Position numbers and translations under genes: made by a program. The notes under the pieces were generated by a model. That model saw only the letters and a list, made by a program, of their open reading frames with translations, was not told the DNA's origin and ran no database searches. A stretch of DNA of 64,000 nucleotides from Dechloromonas sp. Dech2017 (GTDB lineage: Bacteria; Pseudomonadota; Gammaproteobacteria; Burkholderiales; Rhodocyclaceae). Shown here piece after piece: positions 1 to 7,768 of the stretch (position 1 is the stretch's first letter; each line of letters starts with the position of its first letter). Location: contig SSXW01000006.1 of NCBI GenBank assembly GCA_009469585.1, positions 62,001-126,000 of the forward strand, given 5' to 3'.

Positions 1-1
1 T

Positions 2-1237
2 GGCCATCGCCGGACCTACATCGGCTCGATGCCAGGCAAGATCCTGCAGAGCCTGACCAAAGTCGGCGTTCGCAACCCGCTGTTCCTGCTCGACGAAGTC
101 GACAAGCTCGGCCAGGATTTCCGCGGCGATCCCTCGTCCGCTCTGCTTGAAGTGCTCGATCCCGAGCAGAACCACACCTTCCAGGATCACTACGTCGAAG
201 TCGATTTCGATCTCTCCGACGTGATGTTCGTGGCCACCGCCAACACACTGAATATCCCGGCCCCGCTGCTCGACCGTATGGAGGTCATTCGTCTCTCCGG
301 CTACACGGAAGACGAAAAGGTCAATATCGCCATGCGTTATCTGCTGCCCAAGCAGATCAAGAACAACGGGCTGAAGGTCGCCGAAATCGCCGTGGCCGAT
401 GCCGCCGTGCGCGACATCGTGCGCTACTACACCCGGGAAGCAGGCGTCCGGGCGCTTGAGCGCGAGATCTCCAAGATCTGCCGCAAGGTCGTCAAGATGC
501 TCGTTCTGAAGAAGCGGGACACCAAGGTTGCGGTCAACGCCAAAAATCTCGATAAATTCCTGGGCGTCCGCCGCTATAGCTTCGGCATGGCGGAAAAGGA
601 AAACCAGATCGGCCAGGTCACCGGCCTGGCCTGGACGGAAGTCGGCGGCGAATTGCTGACCATTGAGTGCGCCAACATGCCGGGCAAGGGCAACATCCTG
701 CGCACCGGCTCACTGGGCGACGTCATGAAGGAATCGGTCGAAGCTGCTCGCTCGGTGGTGCGTGCCCGCGCCCGTCGGCTCGGCATCAAGGACGAAGCCT
801 TCGAAAAGACCGACATCCACATCCACGTCCCGGAGGGTGCAACGCCCAAGGATGGCCCGTCGGCCGGCATCGCCATGACCACCGCGCTGGTCTCGTCTTA
901 CACCGGCATTCCCGTTCGTTGCGAAGTCTGCATGACGGGCGAGATCACCTTGCGGGGCGAGGTCCTGGCCATCGGCGGCTTGAAGGAAAAGCTGCTGGCT
1001 GCCGTCCGCGGCGGCCTCAAGACGGCCCTGATCCCGCAGGACAACGTCAAGGATCTCACCGAAATCCCGGACAACATCAAGAACAAGATCGAGATCGTTC
1101 CGGTCAAGTGGATCGACCAGGTTCTCGAACGCGCCCTTGAGCGTATTCCGGAAGCGCTGGCCGAGGCGAATGAAGTCGACGCCGGGGTCCAGACTGCCAA
1201 TGATGTAGCCAGCGCCAACACCCTGCTTACCCATTGA
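2..1237 (+). CDS. lon: Lon protease, C-terminal part (truncated by window start)
   Basis: ATP-dependent serine protease that degrades damaged and regulatory proteins in the cytoplasm. The visible 411 codons begin inside the AAA+ module. They show the Walker B segment FLLDEVDK, the sensor region [20 protein letters not shown], and the complete C-terminal protease domain. The catalytic Ser lies in PKDGPSAG and the catalytic Lys in [10 protein letters not shown]. The reading frame is open to the left edge ([13 protein letters not shown] before the first ATG at 29), so the N-terminal domain and Walker A lie outside the window. hupB follows downstream, the same order as in Escherichia coli. Confidence 0.97.
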   Translation, partial: GHRRTYIGSMPGKILQSLTKVGVRNPLFLLDEVDKLGQDFRGDPSSALLEVLDPEQNHTFQDHYVEVDFDLSDVMFVATANTLNIPAPLLDRMEVIRLSGYTEDEKVNIAMRYLLPKQIKNNGLKVAEIAVADAAVRDIVRYYTREAGVRALEREISKICRKVVKMLVLKKRDTKVAVNAKNLDKFLGVRRYSFGMAEKENQIGQVTGLAWTEVGGELLTIECANMPGKGNILRTGSLGDVMKESVEAARSVVRARARRLGIKDEAFEKTDIHIHVPEGATPKDGPSAGIAMTTALVSSYTGIPVRCEVCMTGEITLRGEVLAIGGLKEKLLAAVRGGLKTALIPQDNVKDLTEIPDNIKNKIEIVPVKWIDQVLERALERIPEALAEANEVDAGVQTANDVASANTLLTH

Positions 1238-1318
1238 TTTTCATGGCGGGAATGCCATCGTACTAGAATCAGCCTTCCCGCCAGCCCTCCAGATCAGCAC
1301 CAGCGCCCGAAAATCCGC

Positions 1319-1348
1319 TTGACACAAGGATTTCGACGGAGCTATAAA
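1319..1348 (+). promoter_or_regulatory. sigma70-type promoter of hupB
   Basis: A perfect -35 TTGACA (1319-1324) is followed after 18 bases by TATAAA (1343-1348). It lies about 50 bases before the hupB start and after the end of lon, so hupB has its own strong promoter. Confidence 0.8.
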
Positions 1349-1400
1349 TCTGTCCTCGCAAAATTTCAACCAAACCAAACTGATCCACTAGAGGACCCAA

Positions 1401-1673
1401 ATGAACAAGACTGATCTGATCGACTCCATCGCATCCCAGGCAGACATTTCCAAGGCCGCTGCCGGCCGCGCCCTGGATGCCGCTGTCGATGCCATCCAGG
1501 CAGCACTCAAGGCCGGCGACAGCGTCAGCCTGATCGGCTTTGGCACCTTCTATGTTGGCGAGCGTGCCGCTCGCACCGGCCGCAACCCGCGCACCGGCAA
1601 GACCCTGGAAATCAAGGCGGCCAAGTCGCCCAAGTTCCGCCCGGGCAAGGCCCTCAAGGATGCCTGCAACTAA
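1401..1673 (+). CDS. hupB: HU-type histone-like DNA-binding protein
   Basis: Small basic nucleoid protein that binds and bends DNA without strong sequence preference. It has 90 residues, the usual HU length. It shows the amino-terminal [11 protein letters not shown] helix, the [19 protein letters not shown] turn with the DNA-binding arm, and the [11 protein letters not shown]-terminus. It lies directly after lon with its own promoter at 1319-1348. The start is preceded by agaggaccca, a good ribosome binding site. Confidence 0.95.
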   Translation: MNKTDLIDSIASQADISKAAAGRALDAAVDAIQAALKAGDSVSLIGFGTFYVGERAARTGRNPRTGKTLEIKAAKSPKFRPGKALKDACN

Positions 1674-1682
1674 ACGGCTTGC

Positions 1683-1758
1683 GGGTGCTTAGCTCAGTTG
1701 GTAGAGCGTCGCCCTTACAAGGCGAATGTCGGGGGTTCGAACCCCTCAGCACCCACCA
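1683..1758 (+). tRNA. tRNA-Val (anticodon UAC)
   Basis: A 76-base cloverleaf including encoded CCA. The acceptor arm GGGTGCT pairs with AGCACCC. The anticodon stem TCGCC/GGCGA encloses loop CTTACAA with anticodon TAC. The T arm GGGGGTTCGAACCCCT is canonical. It sits 9 bases after hupB and is probably co-transcribed with it. Confidence 0.97.
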
Positions 1759-1783
1759 GTTTCCCTGAAAAGGGGAATACGAA

Positions 1784-1806
1784 CCCCGCTCAAGGCGGGG
1801 TTTTTA
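1784..1806 (+). terminator. Rho-independent terminator after tRNA-Val
   Basis: Stem CCCCGC/GCGGGG with a five-base loop, followed by TTTTTATTT. It ends the hupB/tRNA-Val transcript. Confidence 0.85.
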
Positions 1807-1813
1807 TTTGATA

Positions 1814-2695
1814 ATGTGTCCCATGGCTGCCAACCCGAACGATCAGGATAAAACCGGAGACGCCCTCAAGGCGCAGCGCTTCGCAATGCTGGCCGATATC
1901 GCCAAGGAATTGTCCGGCGATGTCGTCTTCCCGACCTACTTCGATGCCGTCCTGCGCTTGAAACAGGCCCTGCAGGATCCGGACATAACGATGAGTGCGA
2001 TTGCCGACGCCGTATCGCTCGAGCCGCTGATTTCAGCCAAGTTGCTACACTTGGCCAATTCGGTGATCCTCAATCCGGAAGGACGGAAAATCGTTGACCT
2101 CAAATCGGCCGTCATCCGCCTCGGGCTCAATGCCGTGCGGACTGCGGGACTGTCGATTGTCATGACCCAGTTGATGCGCGCCAAGAAAATGGCCGATTTC
2201 GCTGAAATCACGCATTCACTGTGGGAGCACTCGATTCGAAGTGCTGCCGCGGCCAAGGTAGTTGCCCAGCAGACGAGCCGCCTCAATTCGGACGAGGCCA
2301 TGCTGGCCGGCCTGATCCACGATTTGGGCGCCTTCTACATGCTCTATCGCGCCACTCAGTACGAAGAACTCCGCACTCGGCCGGACAGCATCAAGTACCT
2401 CATCGTGCAATGGCATGAAAGCATCGGCGTATCGCTGCTGAACGCCCTCGGCATACCGGAGGAAATTGTCCAGGCGACCGTCGATCATGATCACGTCCGA
2501 CCGACCCCGACAGCCATCCGGAATCTGTCCGATGCCATCTACGTCGCCAACATGCTGAGCGGCGGGCATTTCGAATGGCTGATGCAGGACCAGCCCGAGT
2601 GCGCGGCCGAGATGGCCCTACTCGAAGAGACCTACGGCCACCTGCGACCGGACATCGAGGCCTTGGCGCAGGAAATGCACCATAGCTTCTCCTGA
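1814..2695 (+). CDS. HDOD domain signalling protein
   Basis: Single-domain HDOD protein of about 290 residues. HDOD is related to the HD phosphohydrolase fold but usually lacks catalytic metal ligands, and occurs in bacterial signalling proteins. Recognisable stretches are FPTYFDAVLRLKQALQDPDI, SAKLLHLANS, IRLGLNAVRTAGLSIV and the HDLGAFYMLY helix. Starts at 1814 or 1823 (MAANPNDQDK) are both possible. The upstream terminator T-run abuts the gene and no clear ribosome binding site is seen. No fused output domain is present. Its target cannot be told from the sequence. Confidence 0.85.
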   Translation: MCPMAANPNDQDKTGDALKAQRFAMLADIAKELSGDVVFPTYFDAVLRLKQALQDPDITMSAIADAVSLEPLISAKLLHLANSVILNPEGRKIVDLKSAVIRLGLNAVRTAGLSIVMTQLMRAKKMADFAEITHSLWEHSIRSAAAAKVVAQQTSRLNSDEAMLAGLIHDLGAFYMLYRATQYEELRTRPDSIKYLIVQWHESIGVSLLNALGIPEEIVQATVDHDHVRPTPTAIRNLSDAIYVANMLSGGHFEWLMQDQPECAAEMALLEETYGHLRPDIEALAQEMHHSFS

Positions 2696-2701
2696 TACCA
2701 C

Positions 2702-3463
2702 TCAATTCTTGCGTCCATGCCCCGTCTTGACCTGGGTCGAGGCGAGAATACCGCGCAAGATATTGACCTCGTCCCGCTCCAGCCGGGTCCGTCCGAACAG
2801 GCGGCGTAACTTGGGCAACAGCCGTCCCGGCTGCTCCGGGTTGAAGAAACCGGTATCGGTCATCACCGCTTCGAAATGGGCGTAGAGCCCCTCCACCTCG
2901 TCGTGCCGGGCAACCGGCGAGGTCGATGGCGTAACACCCTGAGCCACGACCGGCGGTCGCTCGGCAAAGGCGGCCATCCGGCATTCGTAACACAGCACCT
3001 GAACCGCCGAACCTAGATTCAGGGAACTGAACTCCGGATTGGTCGGAATGGCCACCGCTGCCTGGCAATGCAGAATTTCGTCGTTGCTCAGTCCCACGGT
3101 CTCATTGCCGAAAACCAGCGCCACCTCGCCTTCACCAGCCTCGGCCAACAGCCGCGCCACCGTCTCCCGCGGGGCTCCCAGAGTGGGTCCGATGTCGCGC
3201 TGCCGGGCCGACAAGGCAACCGCAAAAACGGTCCCAGCCAGTGCGTCCTTCAGGGAGGATTTCAATTTTGCCCGTTCCAGGACGTCGACCGCGCCAGTCG
3301 CCCGGGTGTCGGCCTCGGGGTCGGGAAACTGCTTGGGGTCGACCAGATATAGGCTGGACAAGCCCATGGTCTTCATCGCCCTGGCCACCGCACCGATATT
3401 GCCGGGATGACTCGGGCGGCAGAGGACCACTCTGATCCGGGAAAGCAGGACTTCTGGCTTCAT
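2702..3463 (-). CDS. trmJ: tRNA (cytidine/uridine-32-2'-O)-methyltransferase TrmJ
   Basis: SPOUT-class methyltransferase expected to 2'-O-methylate position 32 of tRNAs with S-adenosylmethionine. It has 253 residues, a normal family length. The trefoil-knot motifs are visible: HPGNIGAVARAMKTMGL near the N-terminus, LVFGNETVGLSNDEI in the middle, and IPTNPEFSSLNLGSAVQVLC. It is divergent from suhB, an arrangement seen in other proteobacteria. Confidence 0.93.
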   Translation of the reverse strand: MKPEVLLSRIRVVLCRPSHPGNIGAVARAMKTMGLSSLYLVDPKQFPDPEADTRATGAVDVLERAKLKSSLKDALAGTVFAVALSARQRDIGPTLGAPRETVARLLAEAGEGEVALVFGNETVGLSNDEILHCQAAVAIPTNPEFSSLNLGSAVQVLCYECRMAAFAERPPVVAQGVTPSTSPVARHDEVEGLYAHFEAVMTDTGFFNPEQPGRLLPKLRRLFGRTRLERDEVNILRGILASTQVKTGHGRKN

Positions 3464-3528
3464 GGTGTAAAATTCACTCTTTCAAAATAGATCGGGTGGC
3501 CCTGGCCACCCGTTAGCTCTTTAAGACC

Positions 3529-4338
3529 ATGCATCCAGCCCTCAATATCGCCATCAAGGCGGCGCGCCGCGCCGGCCAGATCATCAATCGCGCTTCGAAC
3601 GACCTCGATCTACTCAAGGTCGCCACCAAGCAACCCAACGATTTCGTTACCGAAGTCGACAAGGCAGCCGAAGCCGCGATCATCGAAACTCTGCGGGAAG
3701 CCTATCCCAGCTACGGAATTCTAGCAGAGGAGTCCGGGCTATCCGACGGCAAGGGGGCTGACAGCGACTACCAGTGGATCATCGACCCCCTGGATGGCAC
3801 GACCAATTTCATCCACGGCCTGCCCCAGTACGCCATCTCCATCGCCCTGGCCAAAGGCGGCGTCATTGAACAAGCCGTCGTCTTCGATCCCAACCGTAAC
3901 GAACTGTTCACCGCCAGCAAGGGCGGCGGCGCCTTTCTCAACGGAAGGCGGATTCGCGTCTCCAAACGCACGAAACTGGCTGAGTCCCTGATCGGGACCG
4001 GCTTTCCCTACCGCATGTTCGACAAGGTGGACCTCTACCTGGCCGTCTTCAAGGAACTGGCCGAGAAGACCGCCGGCCAGCGTCGCCCCGGCGCTGCCTC
4101 GCTCGACCTGGCCTACGTCGCCTGCGGCCGCTACGACGGCTTCTGGGAGTTCGGCCTGTCGCCCTGGGACATGGCGGCTGGCGCCCTGCTCATTTCCGAA
4201 GCCGGCGGCCTGATCAGCGATCTGCGCGGTGACACCAACTACCTGGAAACCGGCAACGTGATCGCCGGCACGCCGAAGGTGTTCGCCCCCTTGCTGAAGA
4301 TCGTCCAGTCGCACCTGCCCGAATCGATACGCGGCTGA
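3529..4338 (+). CDS. suhB: Inositol-1-monophosphatase family protein SuhB
   Basis: Mg2+-dependent phosphatase acting on myo-inositol 1-phosphate in vitro. In E. coli SuhB also takes part in rRNA transcription antitermination complexes. It has 269 residues. The metal-binding motifs are all present: [24 protein letters not shown] and [17 protein letters not shown]. It is divergent from trmJ with a 65-base gap and is followed by a bidirectional terminator and a convergent tRNA-Ser. Confidence 0.94.
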   Translation: MHPALNIAIKAARRAGQIINRASNDLDLLKVATKQPNDFVTEVDKAAEAAIIETLREAYPSYGILAEESGLSDGKGADSDYQWIIDPLDGTTNFIHGLPQYAISIALAKGGVIEQAVVFDPNRNELFTASKGGGAFLNGRRIRVSKRTKLAESLIGTGFPYRMFDKVDLYLAVFKELAEKTAGQRRPGAASLDLAYVACGRYDGFWEFGLSPWDMAAGALLISEAGGLISDLRGDTNYLETGNVIAGTPKVFAPLLKIVQSHLPESIRG

Positions 4339-4357
4339 TTCGACCCGCCACAAAAGC

Positions 4358-4384
4358 AAAAAGCGCCCAACGAGGCGCTTTTTT
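4358..4384. terminator. Bidirectional terminator between suhB and tRNA-Ser
   Basis: AAAAAGCGCC and GGCGCTTTTT form a 10-bp stem with a 6-base loop and T-runs on both strands. It can stop suhB rightward and tRNA-Ser leftward. Confidence 0.85.
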
Positions 4385-4388
4385 GTTT

Positions 4389-4479
<91 letters not shown>

Positions 4480-4514
4480 GGAAGCCGCGCATTGTAGCAG
4501 ATGCACCCGATTGG

Positions 4515-4784
4515 TCAAATAGACATTCGAAGAAAAGCAAGGCCCAGCCAGAGCAGTAGCAGGATGACGAAGGTCATCAAGGCGACCAGCACGGGATTTG
4601 TCGTGACCGGGAGCAACAATGCGACAAGCGTTCTCGGGGCAGTGGTCAGCAAGTCGAATAACTGGTAGATCCGGTTTTCCTTGCGCCCCTGGCCGGCCAG
4701 CAGGTAGAGCACGCCCTGCCCGAGCAGGCACAGACCGAGCATTTCGATGATCGATCTGAGGGCACTGATGAGGAAGACTACCAC
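4515..4784 (-). CDS. Small membrane protein of unknown function
   Basis: An 89-residue protein with hydrophobic segments around residues 12-28 and 50-83 (LVALLLPVTTNPVLVALMTF then ILLLLWLGLAFL), predicted to span the inner membrane at least twice. I do not recognise a named family. It lies 8 bases downstream of the DUF4212 gene and is probably the last gene of the symporter operon. Codon use matches its neighbours. Confidence 0.7.
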   Translation of the reverse strand: MVVFLISALRSIIEMLGLCLLGQGVLYLLAGQGRKENRIYQLFDLLTTAPRTLVALLLPVTTNPVLVALMTFVILLLLWLGLAFLRMSI

Positions 4785-4792
4785 GCCGGCTT

Positions 4793-5044
4793 TCAGTCAT
4801 CCTCGACACCGAACTCGGCGTCGATCTTCTTCATTTGCCGGTTATACCACCAGATGATCATCAGGTAGATAACCGGCACGCCCTGGGCGGCCATGTAGAA
4901 ACTCAACGGAAAACCGAAAATCGACAGTTCGTTGATGTCCCGGGCGAACCAGGTGATGCCGAAAGTTACCAGGAGCCAGAAGGCGACTAGCGTGAATGTG
5001 AGGCGACGGGTTCGCCGCCAGTAGGCATCGGCATTTCCGTTCAT
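4793..5044 (-). CDS. DUF4212 small subunit of a sodium:solute symporter
   Basis: An 83-residue membrane protein with two transmembrane segments (TFTLVAFWLLVTFGITWF and FYMAAQGVPVIYLMIIWWY). Proteins of this family are normally encoded just before a VC_2705-type Na+/solute symporter. Here the ATG at 5044 overlaps the end of the symporter gene by 4 bases, so the order is reversed but translation is probably coupled. It likely helps assemble or regulate the symporter. The start at 5044 was chosen because the longer frame is a shadow of the symporter. Confidence 0.85.
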   Translation of the reverse strand: MNGNADAYWRRTRRLTFTLVAFWLLVTFGITWFARDINELSIFGFPLSFYMAAQGVPVIYLMIIWWYNRQMKKIDAEFGVEDD

Positions 5045-7080
5045 GTTGGATCGGCTTCCCGACGGAAGCGTATGTTCTTGAGAAAACTCCCGCCTCTCGG
5101 GTCTGGCTTGGTAACGAGGCTGACCAGAACGGTGGTCAGGAAACCCGCCATGACCCCGAAGACACCGGCCGAAGTGGACTGGACGTCGAACCATGGTGCC
5201 ATCTGGAAACCTCGAGCACCGAACCAGCCAAGACCATCGAACTCGACGCGCACGATGTAGTAGAGGGTGAGCAGTACGCCGACGGCCATTCCGGCCAGGG
5301 CCCCGGCCCGGGTCGCCCGCTCCCAGAAGATGCCGAGAACGAGGGCGGGAAAGAAGGCCGAACCGGCGATGGAAAAGGCCCAGGCGACCATGGAGAGAAT
5401 GGTTCCGGGCTTCTGCGCCGCCACGGTGGCGGCAAGAACGGCGACCAGCAACAGGAGCGACTTGGAAATCACCAGGCGAAACTGGGTCGAGGCGCCCGGC
5501 CGCATGATGCGGTAGTAGACGTCATGGGACAGCGCGCTGGTGATGGTCAGCAACAAGCCGTCGGCCGTTGACAGCGCAGCCGCCAGACCACCCGCGGCGA
5601 CCAGGCCGGAAACCACATAAGGCATGCCGGCGATTTCCGGGGTGGCCAGGACGATCACGTCCGGATTGAGCGACAGTTCGGCAAATTGCAGGATGCCGTC
5701 GGCGTTGATGTCCTCGATGCTGACCAGCCCGACCTTGGTCCACGCCGCCACCCAGCTCGGCAACTTGGCTATCGGAATGTCGGTCAGGTGGGAAAGCACC
5801 TCGTACTTGGCGAACACGGCATAGGCCGGCGCGGTCACGTACAGCAGCAGGATGAACCCGAGGGACCAGAAGACCGATTCGCGCGCGGCATGAACGGTGG
5901 GCGTGGTGTAGTAGCGGATGAGGAGGTGCGGCAAGGCGGCGGTGCCGATGGTCAGGCAGAAGATCAGGGCAAGAAAGTTGATGCGCTGGACTTTCTGCTC
6001 GGCGACGGTTTCACCAGGAAAGGGTTCGGCATGGCGCAGCGGTGGCTTGCCGCGTTCGGCGGCGGCGAACATCTCGTTTTCCCAGCGCGTTCTGGCCTGC
6101 TCCGGGTCTTGCGGCAGGTCGCGGCGCAAGCGTTCGAGCACGACGATGTCGCGCATTTGCGCATCGCTCGCCTTGAGCTGGTTGATCTGCGACGACAACT
6201 GTTCGCGCTCCAGGCTCAAGGACTGGGGCAGCTGCATGATGCGCTGGGCGTAGAGGTCGGCCCGCGCCTGGTAGAGCCGGCGCACTTCCTGTTCGGCCGG
6301 GGTGTCGAACAGGCGTTCTTCGAGTTGCGTCACCTGTTGCAGCACCTGGCCATAGACCAGTTGGGGAACCGGGTTGCCGGTGACGTTCCAGGACAGGATG
6401 GCGACCGGCGTGATGTAGGCGACGATGAGGATCAGGTATTGCGCCACCTGCGTCCAGGTTACCGCCCGCATACCGCCAAGGAAAGAGCAGACGAGGATGC
6501 CGGCCAGGCCGACGAAGACCCCGATCTCGAACTGCAGGCTGACGAAGCGGCTGGTAATGACGCCCACCCCGTAGATCTGGGCAACGACGTAGACGAAAGA
6601 CGCGAGAATGGCCGCGGCAACGGCGACCAGGCGAATGGCGTTGCCGCCGTAACGGGCGCCGAGGAAATCGGGAATGGTGTATTGCCCGAAACGACGCAGG
6701 TAGGGAGCCAGCAGCAAGGCGACCAACACGAAGCCGCCGGTCCACCCGATGACGTAGGCCAGCCCCTGGAAACCCGACAAATAGAGCGTCCCGGCCAGGC
6801 CGATGAAGGAGGCGGCGCTCATCCAGTCGGCGCCGGTCGCCATGCCGTTGAAGAAGGCCGGGATGCGACGGCCGGCGACATAGTATTCGGAAACGTCGGA
6901 GGTCCGGCTGACGATGCCGATCACGGCATACATCGACATGGTGAAGAACAGGAAGGCGTAGCCGATCCAGCGCGGCGGCATGCCATGCCGCTCGAGCAAG
7001 GCGAGCGCAGCGACGAAGGTCAGGAAACAACCCGTGTAGTACAGGTAGTAACGCTGCAGGCGGGTCAAGGAGCCAAGCAT
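5041..7080 (-). CDS. Na+:solute symporter (VC_2705/ActP-like), probable acetate or short-chain carboxylate uptake
   Basis: Inner-membrane SSS-family transporter of 679 residues with about 13 hydrophobic segments. Motifs include TGADWMSAASFIGLAG near residue 82 and the LAAALSTADGLLLTITSALS Na+-site region. A hydrophilic, charged and probably helical insertion of about 125 residues (roughly 238-365) sits between transmembrane segments, as in the VC_2705 subfamily. The neighbouring DUF4212 gene, sensor proteins and acs favour acetate as substrate, but that is inferred from context only. Confidence 0.88.
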   Translation of the reverse strand: MLGSLTRLQRYYLYYTGCFLTFVAALALLERHGMPPRWIGYAFLFFTMSMYAVIGIVSRTSDVSEYYVAGRRIPAFFNGMATGADWMSAASFIGLAGTLYLSGFQGLAYVIGWTGGFVLVALLLAPYLRRFGQYTIPDFLGARYGGNAIRLVAVAAAILASFVYVVAQIYGVGVITSRFVSLQFEIGVFVGLAGILVCSFLGGMRAVTWTQVAQYLILIVAYITPVAILSWNVTGNPVPQLVYGQVLQQVTQLEERLFDTPAEQEVRRLYQARADLYAQRIMQLPQSLSLEREQLSSQINQLKASDAQMRDIVVLERLRRDLPQDPEQARTRWENEMFAAAERGKPPLRHAEPFPGETVAEQKVQRINFLALIFCLTIGTAALPHLLIRYYTTPTVHAARESVFWSLGFILLLYVTAPAYAVFAKYEVLSHLTDIPIAKLPSWVAAWTKVGLVSIEDINADGILQFAELSLNPDVIVLATPEIAGMPYVVSGLVAAGGLAAALSTADGLLLTITSALSHDVYYRIMRPGASTQFRLVISKSLLLLVAVLAATVAAQKPGTILSMVAWAFSIAGSAFFPALVLGIFWERATRAGALAGMAVGVLLTLYYIVRVEFDGLGWFGARGFQMAPWFDVQSTSAGVFGVMAGFLTTVLVSLVTKPDPRGGSFLKNIRFRREADPT

Positions 7081-7101
7081 TCCCGGAAACGACTCGGCAG
7101 C

Positions 7102-7767
7102 TCAGTGCTTGCGGCGCAGGAAGCTGCTGGCTCGCGACTCGTCGAGCAAGTCGGCGGTGGTATCGAGCGCCTTGCTGCCGGCCCGGACGAGCAGCATCTG
7201 GAAAATCCGGGCGAGGAGCAAGGTGTTGGCCATGGCGTCGCGCCGGCCACCGCTCCCCTCGAAGCCGAAGGTCTCGATCCAGTAGTCGAGCGGCATGACC
7301 GACTGCTCCTTGGCCGGGAACATGGCGGGCAGCAGCCAGGCCAGATCGACCCAGCGCGGCTGGAAGTTGACGCCCAACCGCTCCTTGAAGGCGCGTTCGA
7401 GGAAGCCGCCGACGTACGGAACGTGATAGGTAACGAGCGGAGCCTTGGCGGCAAATAACAAAAAAGCCATCAATTGCCGGTCGACCGCAGCACCTTCGCC
7501 GTCCAGCGTCGAGAAATCGACGTAGAAGGCATCGTCCGGCTGAATAGCACCTTTCCAGACACCGCTGGCGGCAATGCCGAGCAGCTTGTCGCTGTCCGGC
7601 TGCAGGCCGCTGCTGACGATGTCCACCACGACATAACGGGTGTGGAAGTGCGGCTCGTCGGGTGACGGGGCCGGGGCGGCCCGCCAACCGGCCAGCGAAG
7701 CCTTGAGGTCTTCCGGCAATTGCGCGGACGCGTCTTCCCGAAAGAGGAATTTCTTCAGGCCGCGCAT
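7102..7767 (-). CDS. DnaQ-like exonuclease fold protein with degenerate active site
   Basis: A 221-residue protein with the outline of a DEDDh 3'-5' exonuclease but most catalytic residues replaced. Motif I reads YVVVDIVSSGL (D49 kept, Glu replaced by Val51). Motif II reads TYHVPYVGGFL, with Val119 where Asp is expected. Motif III reads RRDAMANT, with Arg176 and Asn181 for His and Asp. It is therefore probably not a nuclease and may bind nucleotide or a partner. It lies 1 base after the DUF294 gene end and 21 bases before the symporter, in the acetate cluster. Confidence 0.75.
   Translation of the reverse strand: MRGLKKFLFREDASAQLPEDLKASLAGWRAAPAPSPDEPHFHTRYVVVDIVSSGLQPDSDKLLGIAASGVWKGAIQPDDAFYVDFSTLDGEGAAVDRQLMAFLLFAAKAPLVTYHVPYVGGFLERAFKERLGVNFQPRWVDLAWLLPAMFPAKEQSVMPLDYWIETFGFEGSGGRRDAMANTLLLARIFQMLLVRAGSKALDTTADLLDESRASSFLRRKH
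7451..7493 (+). repeat. Dispersed A/T-arm + GTCGACCGC motif, copy 1
   Basis: Core GTCGACCGCAGC at 7480-7491 preceded by an A/T-rich arm (aacaaaaaagccatcaatt). It lies antisense inside the degenerate exonuclease gene and encodes AAVDRQLMAF there. Confidence 0.6.
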
Positions 7768-7768
7768 G

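Noticed and set aside
5686-7458. Long open frame of 590 codons on the + strand
   Set aside because: It is antisense to the symporter and exonuclease-like genes, its translation is low-complexity and rich in Arg/Gly/Gln/Asp, and it matches no family. It is a high-GC shadow.
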